A stretch of DNA of 64,000 bases from Nonomuraea spiralis (GCF_014648435.1 NZ_BMRC01000003.1:542401-606400), one strand, 5' to 3'; shown: positions 34,604 to 44,112, counted from the stretch's first letter. Made by a program: numbers and translations. Notes: a model not told the origin generated them from the letters alone.

Positions 34604-36768
34604 TCGCGAGAGTGGACGGTGTCGCCAAGGTCACCGGCGCGGCCCGGTACGCCGCCGACGTCCAGGTTCCCGGCGTGACGCACGCCGTCCTGGTCGGCTC
34701 GACGATCGCCCGCGGCCGCGTCACCGCGATCGAGGTCTCCGAGGCGGCCGCCGCCACCGGGGTGCTCGGCGTCTTCACCCACGAGAACCTGGGCCGGCTG
34801 CCCCGGCCTCGCCCGCAGGATTTCCTGCCGTTGCAGGACGACCTGATCCGGTACGCCGGCCAGCCCGTCGCGGCCGTGGTGGCGCGGACCCTGGAGCAGG
34901 CCCGGCATGCGGCCGGGCTGGTGGCGGTGAGCTACCGGGCCGACACCCCGCGGACGGTGCTCGCCGACGGTCTCGACGCCGCGTACCTGCCGCCCCAGGG
35001 ACCTGACGGGGGCGACAACGTGTACGTGCGCGGGGACGTCGAGGCCGCGCTCACGTCCGCGCCCGTCACGGTCGAGGCGACGTACACCACCCCGATGCAG
35101 CACCACAACCCGATGGAGCTGCCGGCGACCGTCGCCGCCTGGGACGGCGATCGGCTCACCGTTCACGAGTCCACCCAGAACATCGCCGGCACCCAGGAAG
35201 GGCTGATGACGGTGTTCCGGCTGCCCCGCGAGAAGGTACGCGTCATCTCCCCGTACGTGGGCGGCGGGTTCGGCGCCAAGGGCACGTCCGCGGTGCCGCG
35301 CATCGTCCTGGCCGCGGCGCTCGCCCGGCACGTCGGACACCCGGTCAGGCTGGTGCTGACCAGGGCCGAGTCCTACACCAGCAACGGCCACCGCGCCGCG
35401 TCCCACCAGGTGGTGCGCGTCGGCGCCACCCGCGACGGGCGGCTGACCGCGATCGACCACACCCTCACCCAGCAGGTGGCCGGCACCGAGGGCCGGTTCG
35501 TCACCAGCGCCCGGATCACCCGGATCCTGTACGCCTGCCCGAACGTGCGCACCACCCAGCGGGCCGTCGCCCTGGACCTGGCCAACGCCGCCTACATCCG
35601 GGCGCCGGACACCGTCACCAGCCACGCCCTGGAGTCGGCCCTGGACGAGCTGAGCTACGCGCTCGGCCTGGACCCGGTCACGCTCAGGATCCGCAACTGG
35701 TCGGCGACCAACCAGCAGAGCGGCGTCCGGCACGGCAGCAACCACCTGCGCACCTGCTACGAGCGGGGCGCCGAGCGCTTCGGCTGGTGGCGCCGCGCCC
35801 CGCGTCCCGGCTCCATGCGTGACGGCGACTGGCTGCTCGGCTGGGGCATGGCCACCGTGGCCCACACCGCGGGCGGCCGGGAGATGGCGGGAGCCGAAGT
35901 GATCATCGGCGTGGACGGCGCGGCACGGATCCGCTCCGGCACCCACGACATCGGCACCGGCACCTCCACGGTGATGCGGCAGCTCGGCGCCGACGTGCTG
36001 GGCCTGCCGATGGCCGAGGTCCGCTTCGACCTCGGCGACTCCGCCTACCCCCAGGCGCCGGCCTCGTCGGCGTCGGCGACCGTGCCCTGTACCGGCGCGG
36101 GCGTCGTCCGCGCCGCGACCGCCGCCCGCGACCAGGTGGTCGCCCTGGCCGTGGCGGACGAGAGCAGCCCGCTGCACGGCCTGCCGCCCGCCCGCGTCCG
36201 CGCCGCCGACGGACATCTGTTCGACCTCGACCGCCCCGCGCGCCGCACCAGCTTCCGGGACGTTCTGCGCCGCCACGGCCGGCCTCTCCGCGTGACCAGC
36301 CCGGCGGGCGAGCGGATGGTCCAGGCGGTCTCGACCGGCGCGGTGTTCACCGAGGTCGCCGTCCACCGGCTGCTGGGCCAGGTCCGGGTGCGCCGCGTCG
36401 TCGGCGTCTACGACCCCGGCCGGGTACTCAACGAGCGCACCGCGCGCAGCCAGGCCGTCGGCGGCGTGATCTGGGGCATCGGCGTCGCCCTGTCCGAGCA
36501 CACCCTGACCGACCCCCACCTGGGCCGCATCCTCACCCCGAACCTGTCCGGCTACCTGGTGCCCGTGGCCGCCGACGTGCCCGACCTGGACCTCACGTTC
36601 ATCGACCGGCCCGACCCGGCCAGCCCGGCGCTCGGCGCCCGCGGCTTCGGCGAGGCTCCCACGACCGGCCTGAGCGCCGCGATCGGCAACGCCGTCCACC
36701 ACGCCATCGGCCACCGCGTCCGCGACCTGCCGATCACCCAGGACAAGGTTCTCGCCGCCCTTGCCTGA
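34582..36768 (+). CDS. paoC: Aldehyde oxidase molybdopterin subunit (PaoC/YagR-like)
   Basis: A 728-residue catalytic subunit that would oxidise aldehydes to acids at a molybdenum cofactor in the periplasm. Family blocks are GRPVARVDGVAKVTGAARYA at the start, YVGGGFGAKG near 231 (cofactor loop), NAAYIRAPDTVTSHALESAL near 334, GTHDIGTGTSTVMRQ near 454, and ALGARGFGEAPTTG near 685 with the catalytic Glu at 691. Length matches PaoC (about 730). The start is ATG 34582, the second of two duplicated starts; the first (34544) ends after 13 residues. No chaperone (PaoD) gene follows, so maturation factors must be encoded elsewhere. The complex's electron acceptor is unknown. Confidence 0.93.
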   Translation: MNAVGRPVARVDGVAKVTGAARYAADVQVPGVTHAVLVGSTIARGRVTAIEVSEAAAATGVLGVFTHENLGRLPRPRPQDFLPLQDDLIRYAGQPVAAVVARTLEQARHAAGLVAVSYRADTPRTVLADGLDAAYLPPQGPDGGDNVYVRGDVEAALTSAPVTVEATYTTPMQHHNPMELPATVAAWDGDRLTVHESTQNIAGTQEGLMTVFRLPREKVRVISPYVGGGFGAKGTSAVPRIVLAAALARHVGHPVRLVLTRAESYTSNGHRAASHQVVRVGATRDGRLTAIDHTLTQQVAGTEGRFVTSARITRILYACPNVRTTQRAVALDLANAAYIRAPDTVTSHALESALDELSYALGLDPVTLRIRNWSATNQQSGVRHGSNHLRTCYERGAERFGWWRRAPRPGSMRDGDWLLGWGMATVAHTAGGREMAGAEVIIGVDGAARIRSGTHDIGTGTSTVMRQLGADVLGLPMAEVRFDLGDSAYPQAPASSASATVPCTGAGVVRAATAARDQVVALAVADESSPLHGLPPARVRAADGHLFDLDRPARRTSFRDVLRRHGRPLRVTSPAGERMVQAVSTGAVFTEVAVHRLLGQVRVRRVVGVYDPGRVLNERTARSQAVGGVIWGIGVALSEHTLTDPHLGRILTPNLSGYLVPVAADVPDLDLTFIDRPDPASPALGARGFGEAPTTGLSAAIGNAVHHAIGHRVRDLPITQDKVLAALA

Positions 36769-37051
36769 CTCCTCGGCGCGGGGTGCGTCACCAGGCCGAA
36801 TGCCGCGGACCGGGCACGAACGGCCATGCCGGACTCCACCGGCCGCCCTTTGGCCAAAGTCAGCCCCACCCGCCGCGCTTGAGGAATAGCCTGGCGCCGG
36901 GATCCGCCGGTCGGGCCGTAGGGGGCGATCGCGCAGGCGCGTGATCCATGCGTGGTCCGGCCAGGTGTTCTCCCGACAGGGCGGCTGCCTGCCGCGGCAC
37001 GGCAGCCCCGGCCCGGGTGATCGTGGCCGGCGAGCGTTGCAGGGGGCAACG

Positions 37052-37534
37052 ATGGGGTTGTGGGGGAAGATCGCGAAGACGGGCCGGGTGGCCGAGCCCG
37101 CGCCCGCCCGCGAGGAGGGTGACCCGCCCGCGAAGGCGGCGGAACTCGCCGGATCGGTGCAGATCAGACATGTGGACGCGGGGTCGTGCAACGGCTGCGA
37201 GGTGGAGATCGCCTCGGCGTTCGGCCCGGTGTACGACGCCGAACGGTACGGCGCGCGGCTGGTGGCCTCGCCGCGGCACGCCGATGCGCTGCTGGTGACC
37301 GGGCCGGTGACCCGCAACATGGAGGTGGCGCTGCGCCGCACCCATGACGCGGTCCCCGAGCCCCGCCTGGTGATCGCGCTGGGCGACTGCGCGCGCGACT
37401 GCGGGGTGTTCGCCGGAGCCTACGGGGTGGCCGGGGCGGTGGCCGACGTGCTGCCGGTGGACGTGGAGGTGCCGGGGTGCCCGCCGGAGCCCGCGGCGAT
37501 CGTGGCGGCGTTGCGCGGGCTGACGGGCCGATGA
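37052..37534 (+). CDS. NuoB/HyfI-like 4Fe-4S small subunit
   Basis: A 160-residue homologue of complex I subunit B and of the small subunit of group 4 hydrogenases. All ligands of the proximal N2-type 4Fe-4S cluster are visible: DAGSCNGCEVEI (C46, C49), GDCARDCGV (C113, with C117), and PGCPPEP (C143). It would hold the last cluster of the chain, facing the large subunit. The start is ATG 37052 with AGGGGG just upstream. It is the first of six genes joined by ATGA or TGATG overlaps or tiny gaps; the preceding 283 bases hold no gene and should contain the promoter. The N-terminal 30 residues are Ala/Pro/Glu-rich. Confidence 0.92.
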   Translation: MGLWGKIAKTGRVAEPAPAREEGDPPAKAAELAGSVQIRHVDAGSCNGCEVEIASAFGPVYDAERYGARLVASPRHADALLVTGPVTRNMEVALRRTHDAVPEPRLVIALGDCARDCGVFAGAYGVAGAVADVLPVDVEVPGCPPEPAAIVAALRGLTGR

Positions 37535-39582
37535 ACCCGGTCGGCACACTGTACGTGGCGGCGCTGTCCGGCTGTGCGCTGGCCGCGGTGACCGCCCTGC
37601 TGGCACCGCCCCGGGCGCGGCGGCACCTGGCGGGCTGGTGCACGGCGGCCGCGGGCGCCGCCGCCGCGGCGGCGGGCACGACGGCGATCACAACCGCGAT
37701 CACAGAGGCAGGCACGACGGCGGTGGGCGGGGCCGGTCGGAGCTGGTCGGCCTGGCTGCCGGACCTGCTGCCGCTGGCCGGGGTACGGCTGGCGGTCGAT
37801 CCCCTGAGCGGGGTGTTCATCGCGGTCACCGGGTTCGTGGCGGTGTGCGCGGCGATCTACGGGATCGCCTACTGCGCCCACGGCCTGGACGGACGCGTGT
37901 TCCAGTCGGTGCTGCCGCTGTTCGTGGCGGCCATGTTGCTGGTGCCCGCCGCGGCAAGCGTGAGCACGTTCCTGCTGGCCTGGGAGCTGATGGCGGTGTC
38001 GTCGCTGCCGCTGGTGCTGGCCGAGCACCGGCGGCGGGCGGCCGTGGGCCGGGCCGGGCTCTGGTATGTGGTCATGACCCACCTCGGCCTGGTGACGATC
38101 CTCGTCGGCCTGGTCGCGTTCGCCGCCGGGGCCGGCGGGGAGAGCTTCGAGCAGTTGCGCGAGGCCACGCTGTCGCCGGCCGCCAGGACGGTCGTGTTCC
38201 TGGCGACGCTGGCCGGGTTCGCCTCCAAGGCGGGCATCGTGCCGCTGCACGTGTGGCTGCCGCGGGCGCACCCGGAGGCGCCGAGTCACGTCTCGGCCCT
38301 GATGAGCGCGGCCATGGTGAACATGGGCGCGTACGGCGTCGTCCGGGTCGGGCTGGATCTGCTGCACGGCGGCCCCGCCTGGTGGTGGCTGCTGGTGCTG
38401 GGAGCGGGCGCGGCGTCGGCGCTGTTCGGGATCCTTCAGGCGGCGGTCGCCTCCGACCTGAAGCGGCTGCTGGGCTACTCCACGACGGAGAACCTTGGCC
38501 TGGTGCTGGTCGGGGTGGGCGCGGCGGGCTTCTTCGCGGCCTGCGACGCTCCCGTGCCGGCGGCGCTGGCGCTGGCCGCGGCCCTGCTCCACGTGGTCAA
38601 CCACGCCGCGTTCAAGACGGTGTTGTTCCTGTCGGCGGGCTCGGTGCTGCACGCGACCGGCACCCGCGATCTGGACGCGCTCGGCGGGCTGCGCGCGCGG
38701 CTGCCGTACACCACGGTCGTGTTCGCGCTCGGCGCGTTGTGCGCTTCGGCGCTGCCGCCCGGCAACGCCTTCGTCAGCGAGTGGCTGCTGCTGCAGAGCC
38801 TCATCCACGCGCAGCCCGCCGCCGGGGTGGCGGGCGCGGTGACGATGCCGCTGGCCGTGGGGGCGATCGCGCTGTCGGCGGGTCTCGCCATCGCCACCTT
38901 CGTCAAGGCGTTCGGCGTGGGCTTCCTGGGCCGGCCGCGCAGCGCGGAGGCCGAACGTGCCGGAGAGAGCCCGCCGGCCATGCTGGCCGCGACGACGCTC
39001 GCGGCGGCGTGCTGCGTGGCCCTGGCGCTGGCTCCCACGCTGGTCCTGCCCGCGCTCGTCCGGGCGGTCGGAGTGGCGTTCCCCGGACGGGACGTGGCCG
39101 GCGGGCAGGTGACGCTGCGGCTGACCGGGGTCGCGGGGATGATCTCGCCGCTGCTGATCGCCGTCGCCCTGGTGGCCGCCGTCGTGGCCGTCCTCTGCCT
39201 GGTACGGGTGGGCGCGACGCGGCGGGCACGGCGCGCCGCCCGGCTCTGGGACTGCGGCGCCGGGCCCATGTCGGCGCGGATGGAGTACACCGCCACGTCG
39301 TTCGCCGAGCCGCTGCAGCGGGTCTTCGGCGACGTCCTGGAGCCGGAGAGCGACGTGGACGTCACCCCGATGAAGGAGTCGGCCTACCTGGTGGAACGCG
39401 TGAGCTTCCACGCGCGGATCCCTGACCGGATCGAACACCGGCTGTACGAGCCGTTGATCTCCGCCGTGACGGCCGCCGGGCGTGGCGCCCGTGGCCTGGC
39501 CACCGGCAGCGTCCACCGCTATCTCGGCTACGGGTTCTGGGCGCTGACCGCGGCGCTGATCGTTCTGGTGGTGCTGCGATGA
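37531..39582 (+). CDS. HyfB/NuoL-like proton-pumping membrane subunit
   Basis: A 683-residue antiporter-like subunit with about 15-16 TM helices, related to HyfB/HycC and NuoL/M. Conserved pump features are LAWELMAVSSLPLVLAEH near 145-162 (Glu of the TM5 motif), SKAGIVPLHVWLPRAHPEAP near 230-250 (Lys and His), SHVSALMSAAMVNMGAYGVV, and LKRLLGYSTTENLGLVLVG near 310. The C-terminal part has the hydrogenase-4 type extension with YTATSFAEPLQRVF. Translation is coupled by ATGA to the preceding gene. It would move protons or sodium ions driven by electron transfer in the peripheral arm. Confidence 0.92.
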   Translation: MNPVGTLYVAALSGCALAAVTALLAPPRARRHLAGWCTAAAGAAAAAAGTTAITTAITEAGTTAVGGAGRSWSAWLPDLLPLAGVRLAVDPLSGVFIAVTGFVAVCAAIYGIAYCAHGLDGRVFQSVLPLFVAAMLLVPAAASVSTFLLAWELMAVSSLPLVLAEHRRRAAVGRAGLWYVVMTHLGLVTILVGLVAFAAGAGGESFEQLREATLSPAARTVVFLATLAGFASKAGIVPLHVWLPRAHPEAPSHVSALMSAAMVNMGAYGVVRVGLDLLHGGPAWWWLLVLGAGAASALFGILQAAVASDLKRLLGYSTTENLGLVLVGVGAAGFFAACDAPVPAALALAAALLHVVNHAAFKTVLFLSAGSVLHATGTRDLDALGGLRARLPYTTVVFALGALCASALPPGNAFVSEWLLLQSLIHAQPAAGVAGAVTMPLAVGAIALSAGLAIATFVKAFGVGFLGRPRSAEAERAGESPPAMLAATTLAAACCVALALAPTLVLPALVRAVGVAFPGRDVAGGQVTLRLTGVAGMISPLLIAVALVAAVVAVLCLVRVGATRRARRAARLWDCGAGPMSARMEYTATSFAEPLQRVFGDVLEPESDVDVTPMKESAYLVERVSFHARIPDRIEHRLYEPLISAVTAAGRGARGLATGSVHRYLGYGFWALTAALIVLVVLR

Positions 39583-40523
39583 CGGGCGTGATCGGAGCGG
39601 CGCTCCAGGTGATCCTGGTCGCGGTCGGCTCGCCGCTGCTGGTGGGGGTGATGCGGCAGGTCCACGCCCGGCTGGAGGGACGCGCCGGCGCCGGGATCGC
39701 CCAGCCGTGGCGGGACCTGCGCAAGCTGATGCGCAAGGAGCCCATCGCGCCACGCGGCACCGGCTGGGTGTTCCGTGCGGCGCCGCCGCTGCTGGCCGGC
39801 ACGGCGCTGGTCGTGGCCGCGGTGGTGCCGCTGGTGACCACGGACTCGCCGCTGGACGGCGTCGCGGACCTGTTCGCGGTGCCCGCGCTGCTGGCGCTGG
39901 GGTCGGTGGCGCTGGCCCTGGGCGCCCTGGACACCGGGACGGCGTTCGGCGGGATGGGCGCCAGCCGGGAGATGACCGTGCTGGCGCTGGTGGAGCCGAC
40001 GATCCTGGTCTCGACCTTCGCCCTGTCGATCGGCGTCCGCTCCACGAGCCTGGGAGCGATCGTGACGGCGGCGGCCGGGCATCCGCTGTCGGTGCTCTCC
40101 CCGGTGAGCGTGCTCGCCTCGGTCGCGCTGGCGATCGTCACGCTCGCCGAGACCGGCCGGATCCCCGTGGACAATCCCTCCACGCACCTGGAGCTGACGA
40201 TGATCCACGAGGCGACGGTGCTGGAGTACGCCGGGCCCGACCTGGCGCTGATCGAGTGGGCGTCGGCGATGCGGCTGTCGGTGCTGCTGGGACTGCTGGC
40301 CGGCCTGTTCGTCCCCCTGGGGATCGCGGGCGCGGGGGCCGGGGTGCTCGCGCTGCCGCTGGCGATGGTCGCGCTCGTCGTCAAGGTGGGGCTGCTGGGG
40401 GTGCTGCTCGCCGCCGGCGAGGTGTTCATGGCCAAGCTCCGGCTGTTCCGCGTTCCGGAACTGCTGGCCGGTTCGTTCCTGCTGGCGCTGCTGGCCGTCA
40501 CCGCTTCCTTCTTCCTGACCTGA
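39579..40523 (+). CDS. HyfC/HycD (NuoH-like) membrane subunit
   Basis: A 314-residue membrane subunit with about eight TM helices, related to NuoH and HycD/HyfC. Its most conserved loop is ETGRIPVDNPSTHLELTMIH near residues 189-208, which in complex I forms part of the connection between the quinone or acceptor site and the proton channel. GIAQPWRDLRKLMRKEP near 32-48 is the other family block. It starts at an ATGA overlap with the HyfB-like gene. It would anchor the peripheral arm and transmit the redox change to the pump subunits. Confidence 0.93.
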   Translation: MTGVIGAALQVILVAVGSPLLVGVMRQVHARLEGRAGAGIAQPWRDLRKLMRKEPIAPRGTGWVFRAAPPLLAGTALVVAAVVPLVTTDSPLDGVADLFAVPALLALGSVALALGALDTGTAFGGMGASREMTVLALVEPTILVSTFALSIGVRSTSLGAIVTAAAGHPLSVLSPVSVLASVALAIVTLAETGRIPVDNPSTHLELTMIHEATVLEYAGPDLALIEWASAMRLSVLLGLLAGLFVPLGIAGAGAGVLALPLAMVALVVKVGLLGVLLAAGEVFMAKLRLFRVPELLAGSFLLALLAVTASFFLT

Positions 40524-40526
40524 GAC

Positions 40527-41198
40527 ATGGACGTGAACATGACCGATGCGACGTACGTCCAGCTCCTGGACCTGGCCTGCGGGGCGTTCCTGCTCACGGG
40601 CGTGCTGGTGCTGTGGCGGCACGAGCTGTCGCCGATCGTGCGGCTGTTCGCCCTGCAAGGCGTGGCGCTGACCGTGCTGATCGTCGTCCTCGGCGTCCGG
40701 CAGGGGAGCCTCGAACTGGTCCTGATCGGTCTCGGGGTGGGTGCGTTGCGCGCCGCGCTGCTGCCGTACCTGATGCGCCGCGCACTGGTGGCGAGCGGCG
40801 CGGGCCGCGAGACACAGCCGCTGGTCAACGTGGCGACCTCACTGCTGGTGGCGGCGGCGCTGGCGATGCTGGCCTACGCGGTCTCCCAGCCGCTGGTACG
40901 GCTGTCGCCCACCCCCGCCGCGCACGCGGTGCCGATCGCGCTGACCGTGCTGCTGATCGGGTTCTTCGTGCTGGTGACCCGGCGGCGGGCGCTGTCACAG
41001 CTGGTGGGCTTCCTGCTGATGGACAACGCCATCACCGCCGCCGCCTTCCTGACCACCAGCGGCGTCCCGCTCGTCGTCGAGCTCGGGATCTCGCTGGACG
41101 TCCTGCTGGCCGTACTGGTGCTGCAGGTGCTGACCACCCGGATGCATGCCGCCTTCGGCGGCACCGACCTGGACGAGCTACGGGAGTTGCACGACTGA
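40527..41198 (+). CDS. HyfE-like membrane subunit
   Basis: A 223-residue membrane protein with about seven TM helices, in the position and length of HyfE, the hydrogenase-4 subunit related to NuoK plus extra helices. Segments such as LDLACGAFLLTGVLVLW, LIGFFVLVTRRRALSQLVGF and LLMDNAITAAAFLT are typical. The start is ATG 40527, three bases after the previous stop; ATG 40539 is an alternative. The stop overlaps the next start (TGATG). It should line the proton path beside the antiporter-like subunits. Confidence 0.87.
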   Translation: MDVNMTDATYVQLLDLACGAFLLTGVLVLWRHELSPIVRLFALQGVALTVLIVVLGVRQGSLELVLIGLGVGALRAALLPYLMRRALVASGAGRETQPLVNVATSLLVAAALAMLAYAVSQPLVRLSPTPAAHAVPIALTVLLIGFFVLVTRRRALSQLVGFLLMDNAITAAAFLTTSGVPLVVELGISLDVLLAVLVLQVLTTRMHAAFGGTDLDELRELHD

Positions 41199-42646
41199 TG
41201 GACAGCCTGCTGGTGATCGCCCCGGTCGCGGTGCCCGCGGCCGCCGCGCTCGCGTACGCCCTGATCGGCTGGAACCGGGTCACCGCCTGGCTGGGCGCGT
41301 CGGCCGCGGCCGGGCTGCTGGCCTGCGCCGTCGCGCTGGCCGCGGCGGGGAGGCGGGAGGCGCTGGCGGGGCTGCTGCACAGCGACGCGCTGAGCGCCTT
41401 CATGCTGATCGTCATCGGCACGGTCGCGCTGCTGGCCATGCTGGCCGGCCCCGCCTACCTGGCGGCCGAGCTCGCCTCCGGGCAGACTGGCCCGCGCGAG
41501 ATGCGCCGCTACGGCGTGCTGACCCAGTCGTTCGTCGCCGCGATGGCGCTGGCCGTCCTGGCCTCCAGCCTGGGCCTGCTCTGGGTGGCCATCGAGGCGA
41601 CCACCATCCTGACCGCCTTCCTGGTCGGGCACCGGCGCACCCGTCAGGCCACCGAGGCCGCGTGGAAGTACATGGTCATCTGCTCGGTCGGCATCGCGCT
41701 GGCGCTGCTGGGCCTGGTCCTGACCCACGACGCGGGCGACCACGCCGGAGTGGCCTCCCTGGACTGGACGGCGCTGTCCGAACACGCGGGCCGGCTCGAC
41801 CCCGGCGTGATGCGCATCGCGGTCATGCTGCTCGTGCTCGGCTTCGGCACCAAGGCCGGGCTGGCGCCCATGAACGCCTGGCTGCCCGACGCCTACAGCC
41901 AGGCCCCAGCCCCGGTGTGCGCGCTGATGTCCGGGGGGCTGCTGTCGGTGGCCTTCTACGCCGTCCTGCGCGTCAAGGTCATCGCCGACGCGGCGCTCGG
42001 CACCGGCTTCACCCGTACGCTGCTGGTCATCGTGGCGCTGGCCTCCCTGGCCGGGGCCGCGCTGCTGCTCATCGGCCAGCGCGACTACAAGCGGCTGCTG
42101 GCCTACTCCAGCATCGAGCACATGGGGCTGATCGCCCTCGGCGCCGCGATCGGCAACAACCTCGCCCTGGTCGCCGTCCTGCTGCACATCCTCGGGCACG
42201 GGCTGGGCAAGTCGGTGGTGTTCCTGTCCGCGGGACAGCTCCACCAGGCGCTCGGCAGCACCCGGATCCGTGCCGTACGCGGCCTCATCTCCAGGGCGCC
42301 GATGCCGGCCGGGGCGTTCTCCCTGGGGCTGCTGGCCCTGCTCGGCCTCCCGCCGTTCAGCCTGTTCGCCAGCGAGCTGGGCATTGCGCGGGCGGGCTTC
42401 GCCGCCGGCCTGGGCTGGCCCGTCGCGGCGGCCCTGGCGCTGATGCTCGTCATCGTCGCCGCCGTCGGACGCCAGGTCCGGCCGATGCTCGTGGGCGGCG
42501 GACCCGGCGAGGCCGTCGCGCTGCCGCCCACCCTGGCCGTCCCGCTGGTGGCGGGCCTGGCCGCCTGCGCCGTCCTGGGCATCACGCTCGGGCCGCTGCG
42601 CCCCCTGCTGCAAGCCGCCGCCACGATCGCCGGAGCAACACCATGA
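41198..42646 (+). CDS. HyfF/NuoN-like proton-pumping membrane subunit
   Basis: A 482-residue antiporter-like subunit with about 14 TM helices, related to HyfF and NuoN/M. Key residues appear in LWVAIEATTILTAFLVGHRR (TM5 Glu), GTKAGLAPMNAWLPDAYSQA (Lys and Asp), CALMSGGLLSVAFYAVLR, YKRLLAYSSIEHMGLIALG and LLHILGHGLGKSVVFLSAG. It has no long lateral helix. It is coupled at both ends (TGATG upstream, ATGA downstream), so it is made in balance with the other subunits. Together with the HyfB-like protein this gives two ion-pumping modules. Confidence 0.92.
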   Translation: MDSLLVIAPVAVPAAAALAYALIGWNRVTAWLGASAAAGLLACAVALAAAGRREALAGLLHSDALSAFMLIVIGTVALLAMLAGPAYLAAELASGQTGPREMRRYGVLTQSFVAAMALAVLASSLGLLWVAIEATTILTAFLVGHRRTRQATEAAWKYMVICSVGIALALLGLVLTHDAGDHAGVASLDWTALSEHAGRLDPGVMRIAVMLLVLGFGTKAGLAPMNAWLPDAYSQAPAPVCALMSGGLLSVAFYAVLRVKVIADAALGTGFTRTLLVIVALASLAGAALLLIGQRDYKRLLAYSSIEHMGLIALGAAIGNNLALVAVLLHILGHGLGKSVVFLSAGQLHQALGSTRIRAVRGLISRAPMPAGAFSLGLLALLGLPPFSLFASELGIARAGFAAGLGWPVAAALALMLVIVAAVGRQVRPMLVGGGPGEAVALPPTLAVPLVAGLAACAVLGITLGPLRPLLQAAATIAGATP

Positions 42647-44112
42647 GCACACGAACCATCGCCGACGTCGGCACCGCCGAACTGCCAGGCCACGCCGCCC
42701 GCCTGCTGGCCGGCGGCCACCGGCTGGCGCTGGTCTCCGCGCGCCAGGAGGCGGACGGGTTCGGGGTGGCGTACCTGTTCGTCGCCGGCGACCCCGATCG
42801 CCGTACCGAGCTGCGGCTGCGGCTCCCCTCCGAGCAGCCGGCCGTGCCGAGCCTGGCCCACCTGTCCTTCCCCGCGGGCCGGTTCGAACGCGAGATCCGC
42901 GACCTGTACGGCATCACCCCGCTCGACCACCCGCTCCCCCGCCGCCTGGTGCGCCACCACCACTGGCCGCGCGGCTGGTACCCGATGCGCGACGACGCCG
43001 GGCCGCCGCCCGCCTTCGGCGACTCCGAGGGGCCGTACCCGTTCGTCACCGTCGAGGGCCAGGGCGTGTACGAGATCCCCGTCGGCCCCGTCCACGCCGG
43101 TCTCATCGAACCGGGGCACTTCCGCTTCTCCGTGGTCGGCGAGACGATCATCAAGCTCAAGGCCAGACTCTGGTTCGTCCACAAGGGCATCGAAAAGCTC
43201 TTCGAGGGCCGCCACCCCGCCGACGGGCTGCAACTGGCCGAACGCGTCAGCGGCGACACCTCCGTCGGCCACGCACTCGCCTACTGCCTGGCCGTGGAAG
43301 AGGCCACCGGAGCTCCGGCCGACGCGCGGGCGCAGCAGGCCCGAGCCGTGCTGCTGGAGCTGGAACGCCTCTACAACCACGTCACCGACCTGGGCGCGCT
43401 CTGCAACGACGTCGCCTTCCCCATCCTGCACGCCCACGCCGGTCGCATCCGCGAACAACTCCTGCGCCTCAACGCCGAGGTCACCGGGCACCGGCTGCTG
43501 CGCGGCGCCGCCCGCCTCGGCGGCGCCCGCCTGCGGGGCTTCCCCGACCCCGACATGCTGCACGCCATCGGCGCCGACGTGGCCGAACTCACCGAGCTCG
43601 CCCTCGGCCACAGCGTCGTCGCCGACCGCTTCACCGGCACCGCCTTCCTGTCGGCCGAGGCCGCCCGCGACCTCGGCACGCTGGGCTACGTGGCCCGCGC
43701 CAGCGGCCTGGACCTCGACGCCCGCCGCCGGCACCCCTTCACCGACCTCGGCGACTTCACCCCCGCCCACCGGACCGGCGGGGACGTGATGGCCCGCTTC
43801 CAGATCCGGGCCGAGGAGATCGCCACGTCCATCGCCCTGATCACGCATCTGGTCGAGACGCCCGCGGCCCCGGATGCGTCACCGTCCCTCGAAGGGGGCT
43901 CCTCGGGCGTGGGGCTCGTCGAAGGCTGGCGTGGCACGATCGCCCACCGCGTCGAGCTCGCGCCCGATCAGACGATCAGCCGCCTGAAGATCGTGGACCC
44001 GTCCTTCTTCAACTGGCCCGCGCTCCCGGTGGCGCTCGACAGCGCGATCGTCCCCGACTTCCCTCTGGTCAACAAGAGCTTCAACCTGTCGTACGCCGGC
44101 AACGACCTCTGA
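42643..44112 (+). CDS. HycE/HyfG-like large subunit lacking Ni-Fe ligands
   Basis: A 489-residue protein fusing a NuoC-like domain (about 1-120, with FPAGRFEREIRDLYGITPLD) to a NuoD/hydrogenase-large-subunit domain (about 130-489, with VEGQGVYEIPVGPVHAGLIE and FVHKGIEKLFEGR). In group 4 hydrogenases the Ni-Fe site needs two CxxC motifs. Here the first site reads ERVSGDTSVGH (S203 and T206 in place of Cys) and the second DPSFFNWP (S454 and N457 in place of Cys). All four ligands are gone, so no Ni-Fe centre can form. The gene order matches the Mycobacterium tuberculosis Rv0082-Rv0087 locus as I recall it. The real substrate of this Ehr-type complex is unknown. It is last in the operon. Confidence 0.9.
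   Translation: MSTRTIADVGTAELPGHAARLLAGGHRLALVSARQEADGFGVAYLFVAGDPDRRTELRLRLPSEQPAVPSLAHLSFPAGRFEREIRDLYGITPLDHPLPRRLVRHHHWPRGWYPMRDDAGPPPAFGDSEGPYPFVTVEGQGVYEIPVGPVHAGLIEPGHFRFSVVGETIIKLKARLWFVHKGIEKLFEGRHPADGLQLAERVSGDTSVGHALAYCLAVEEATGAPADARAQQARAVLLELERLYNHVTDLGALCNDVAFPILHAHAGRIREQLLRLNAEVTGHRLLRGAARLGGARLRGFPDPDMLHAIGADVAELTELALGHSVVADRFTGTAFLSAEAARDLGTLGYVARASGLDLDARRRHPFTDLGDFTPAHRTGGDVMARFQIRAEEIATSIALITHLVETPAAPDASPSLEGGSSGVGLVEGWRGTIAHRVELAPDQTISRLKIVDPSFFNWPALPVALDSAIVPDFPLVNKSFNLSYAGNDL

Noticed and set aside
34480..37341. A 953-codon open frame on the minus strand across paoC and the NuoB-like gene
   Set aside because: It is antisense to two genes with clear family motifs; long frames on the opposite strand are normal in DNA this GC-rich.
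37420..39753. A 777-codon minus-strand open frame opposite the HyfB-like gene
   Set aside because: His/Arg/Gln-rich content with no domain; shadow of a conserved membrane-protein gene.
37052..44112. Functional Ni-Fe formate hydrogenlyase
   Set aside because: All four Ni-Fe ligand cysteines are replaced in the large subunit, and no formate dehydrogenase or maturation genes are present.
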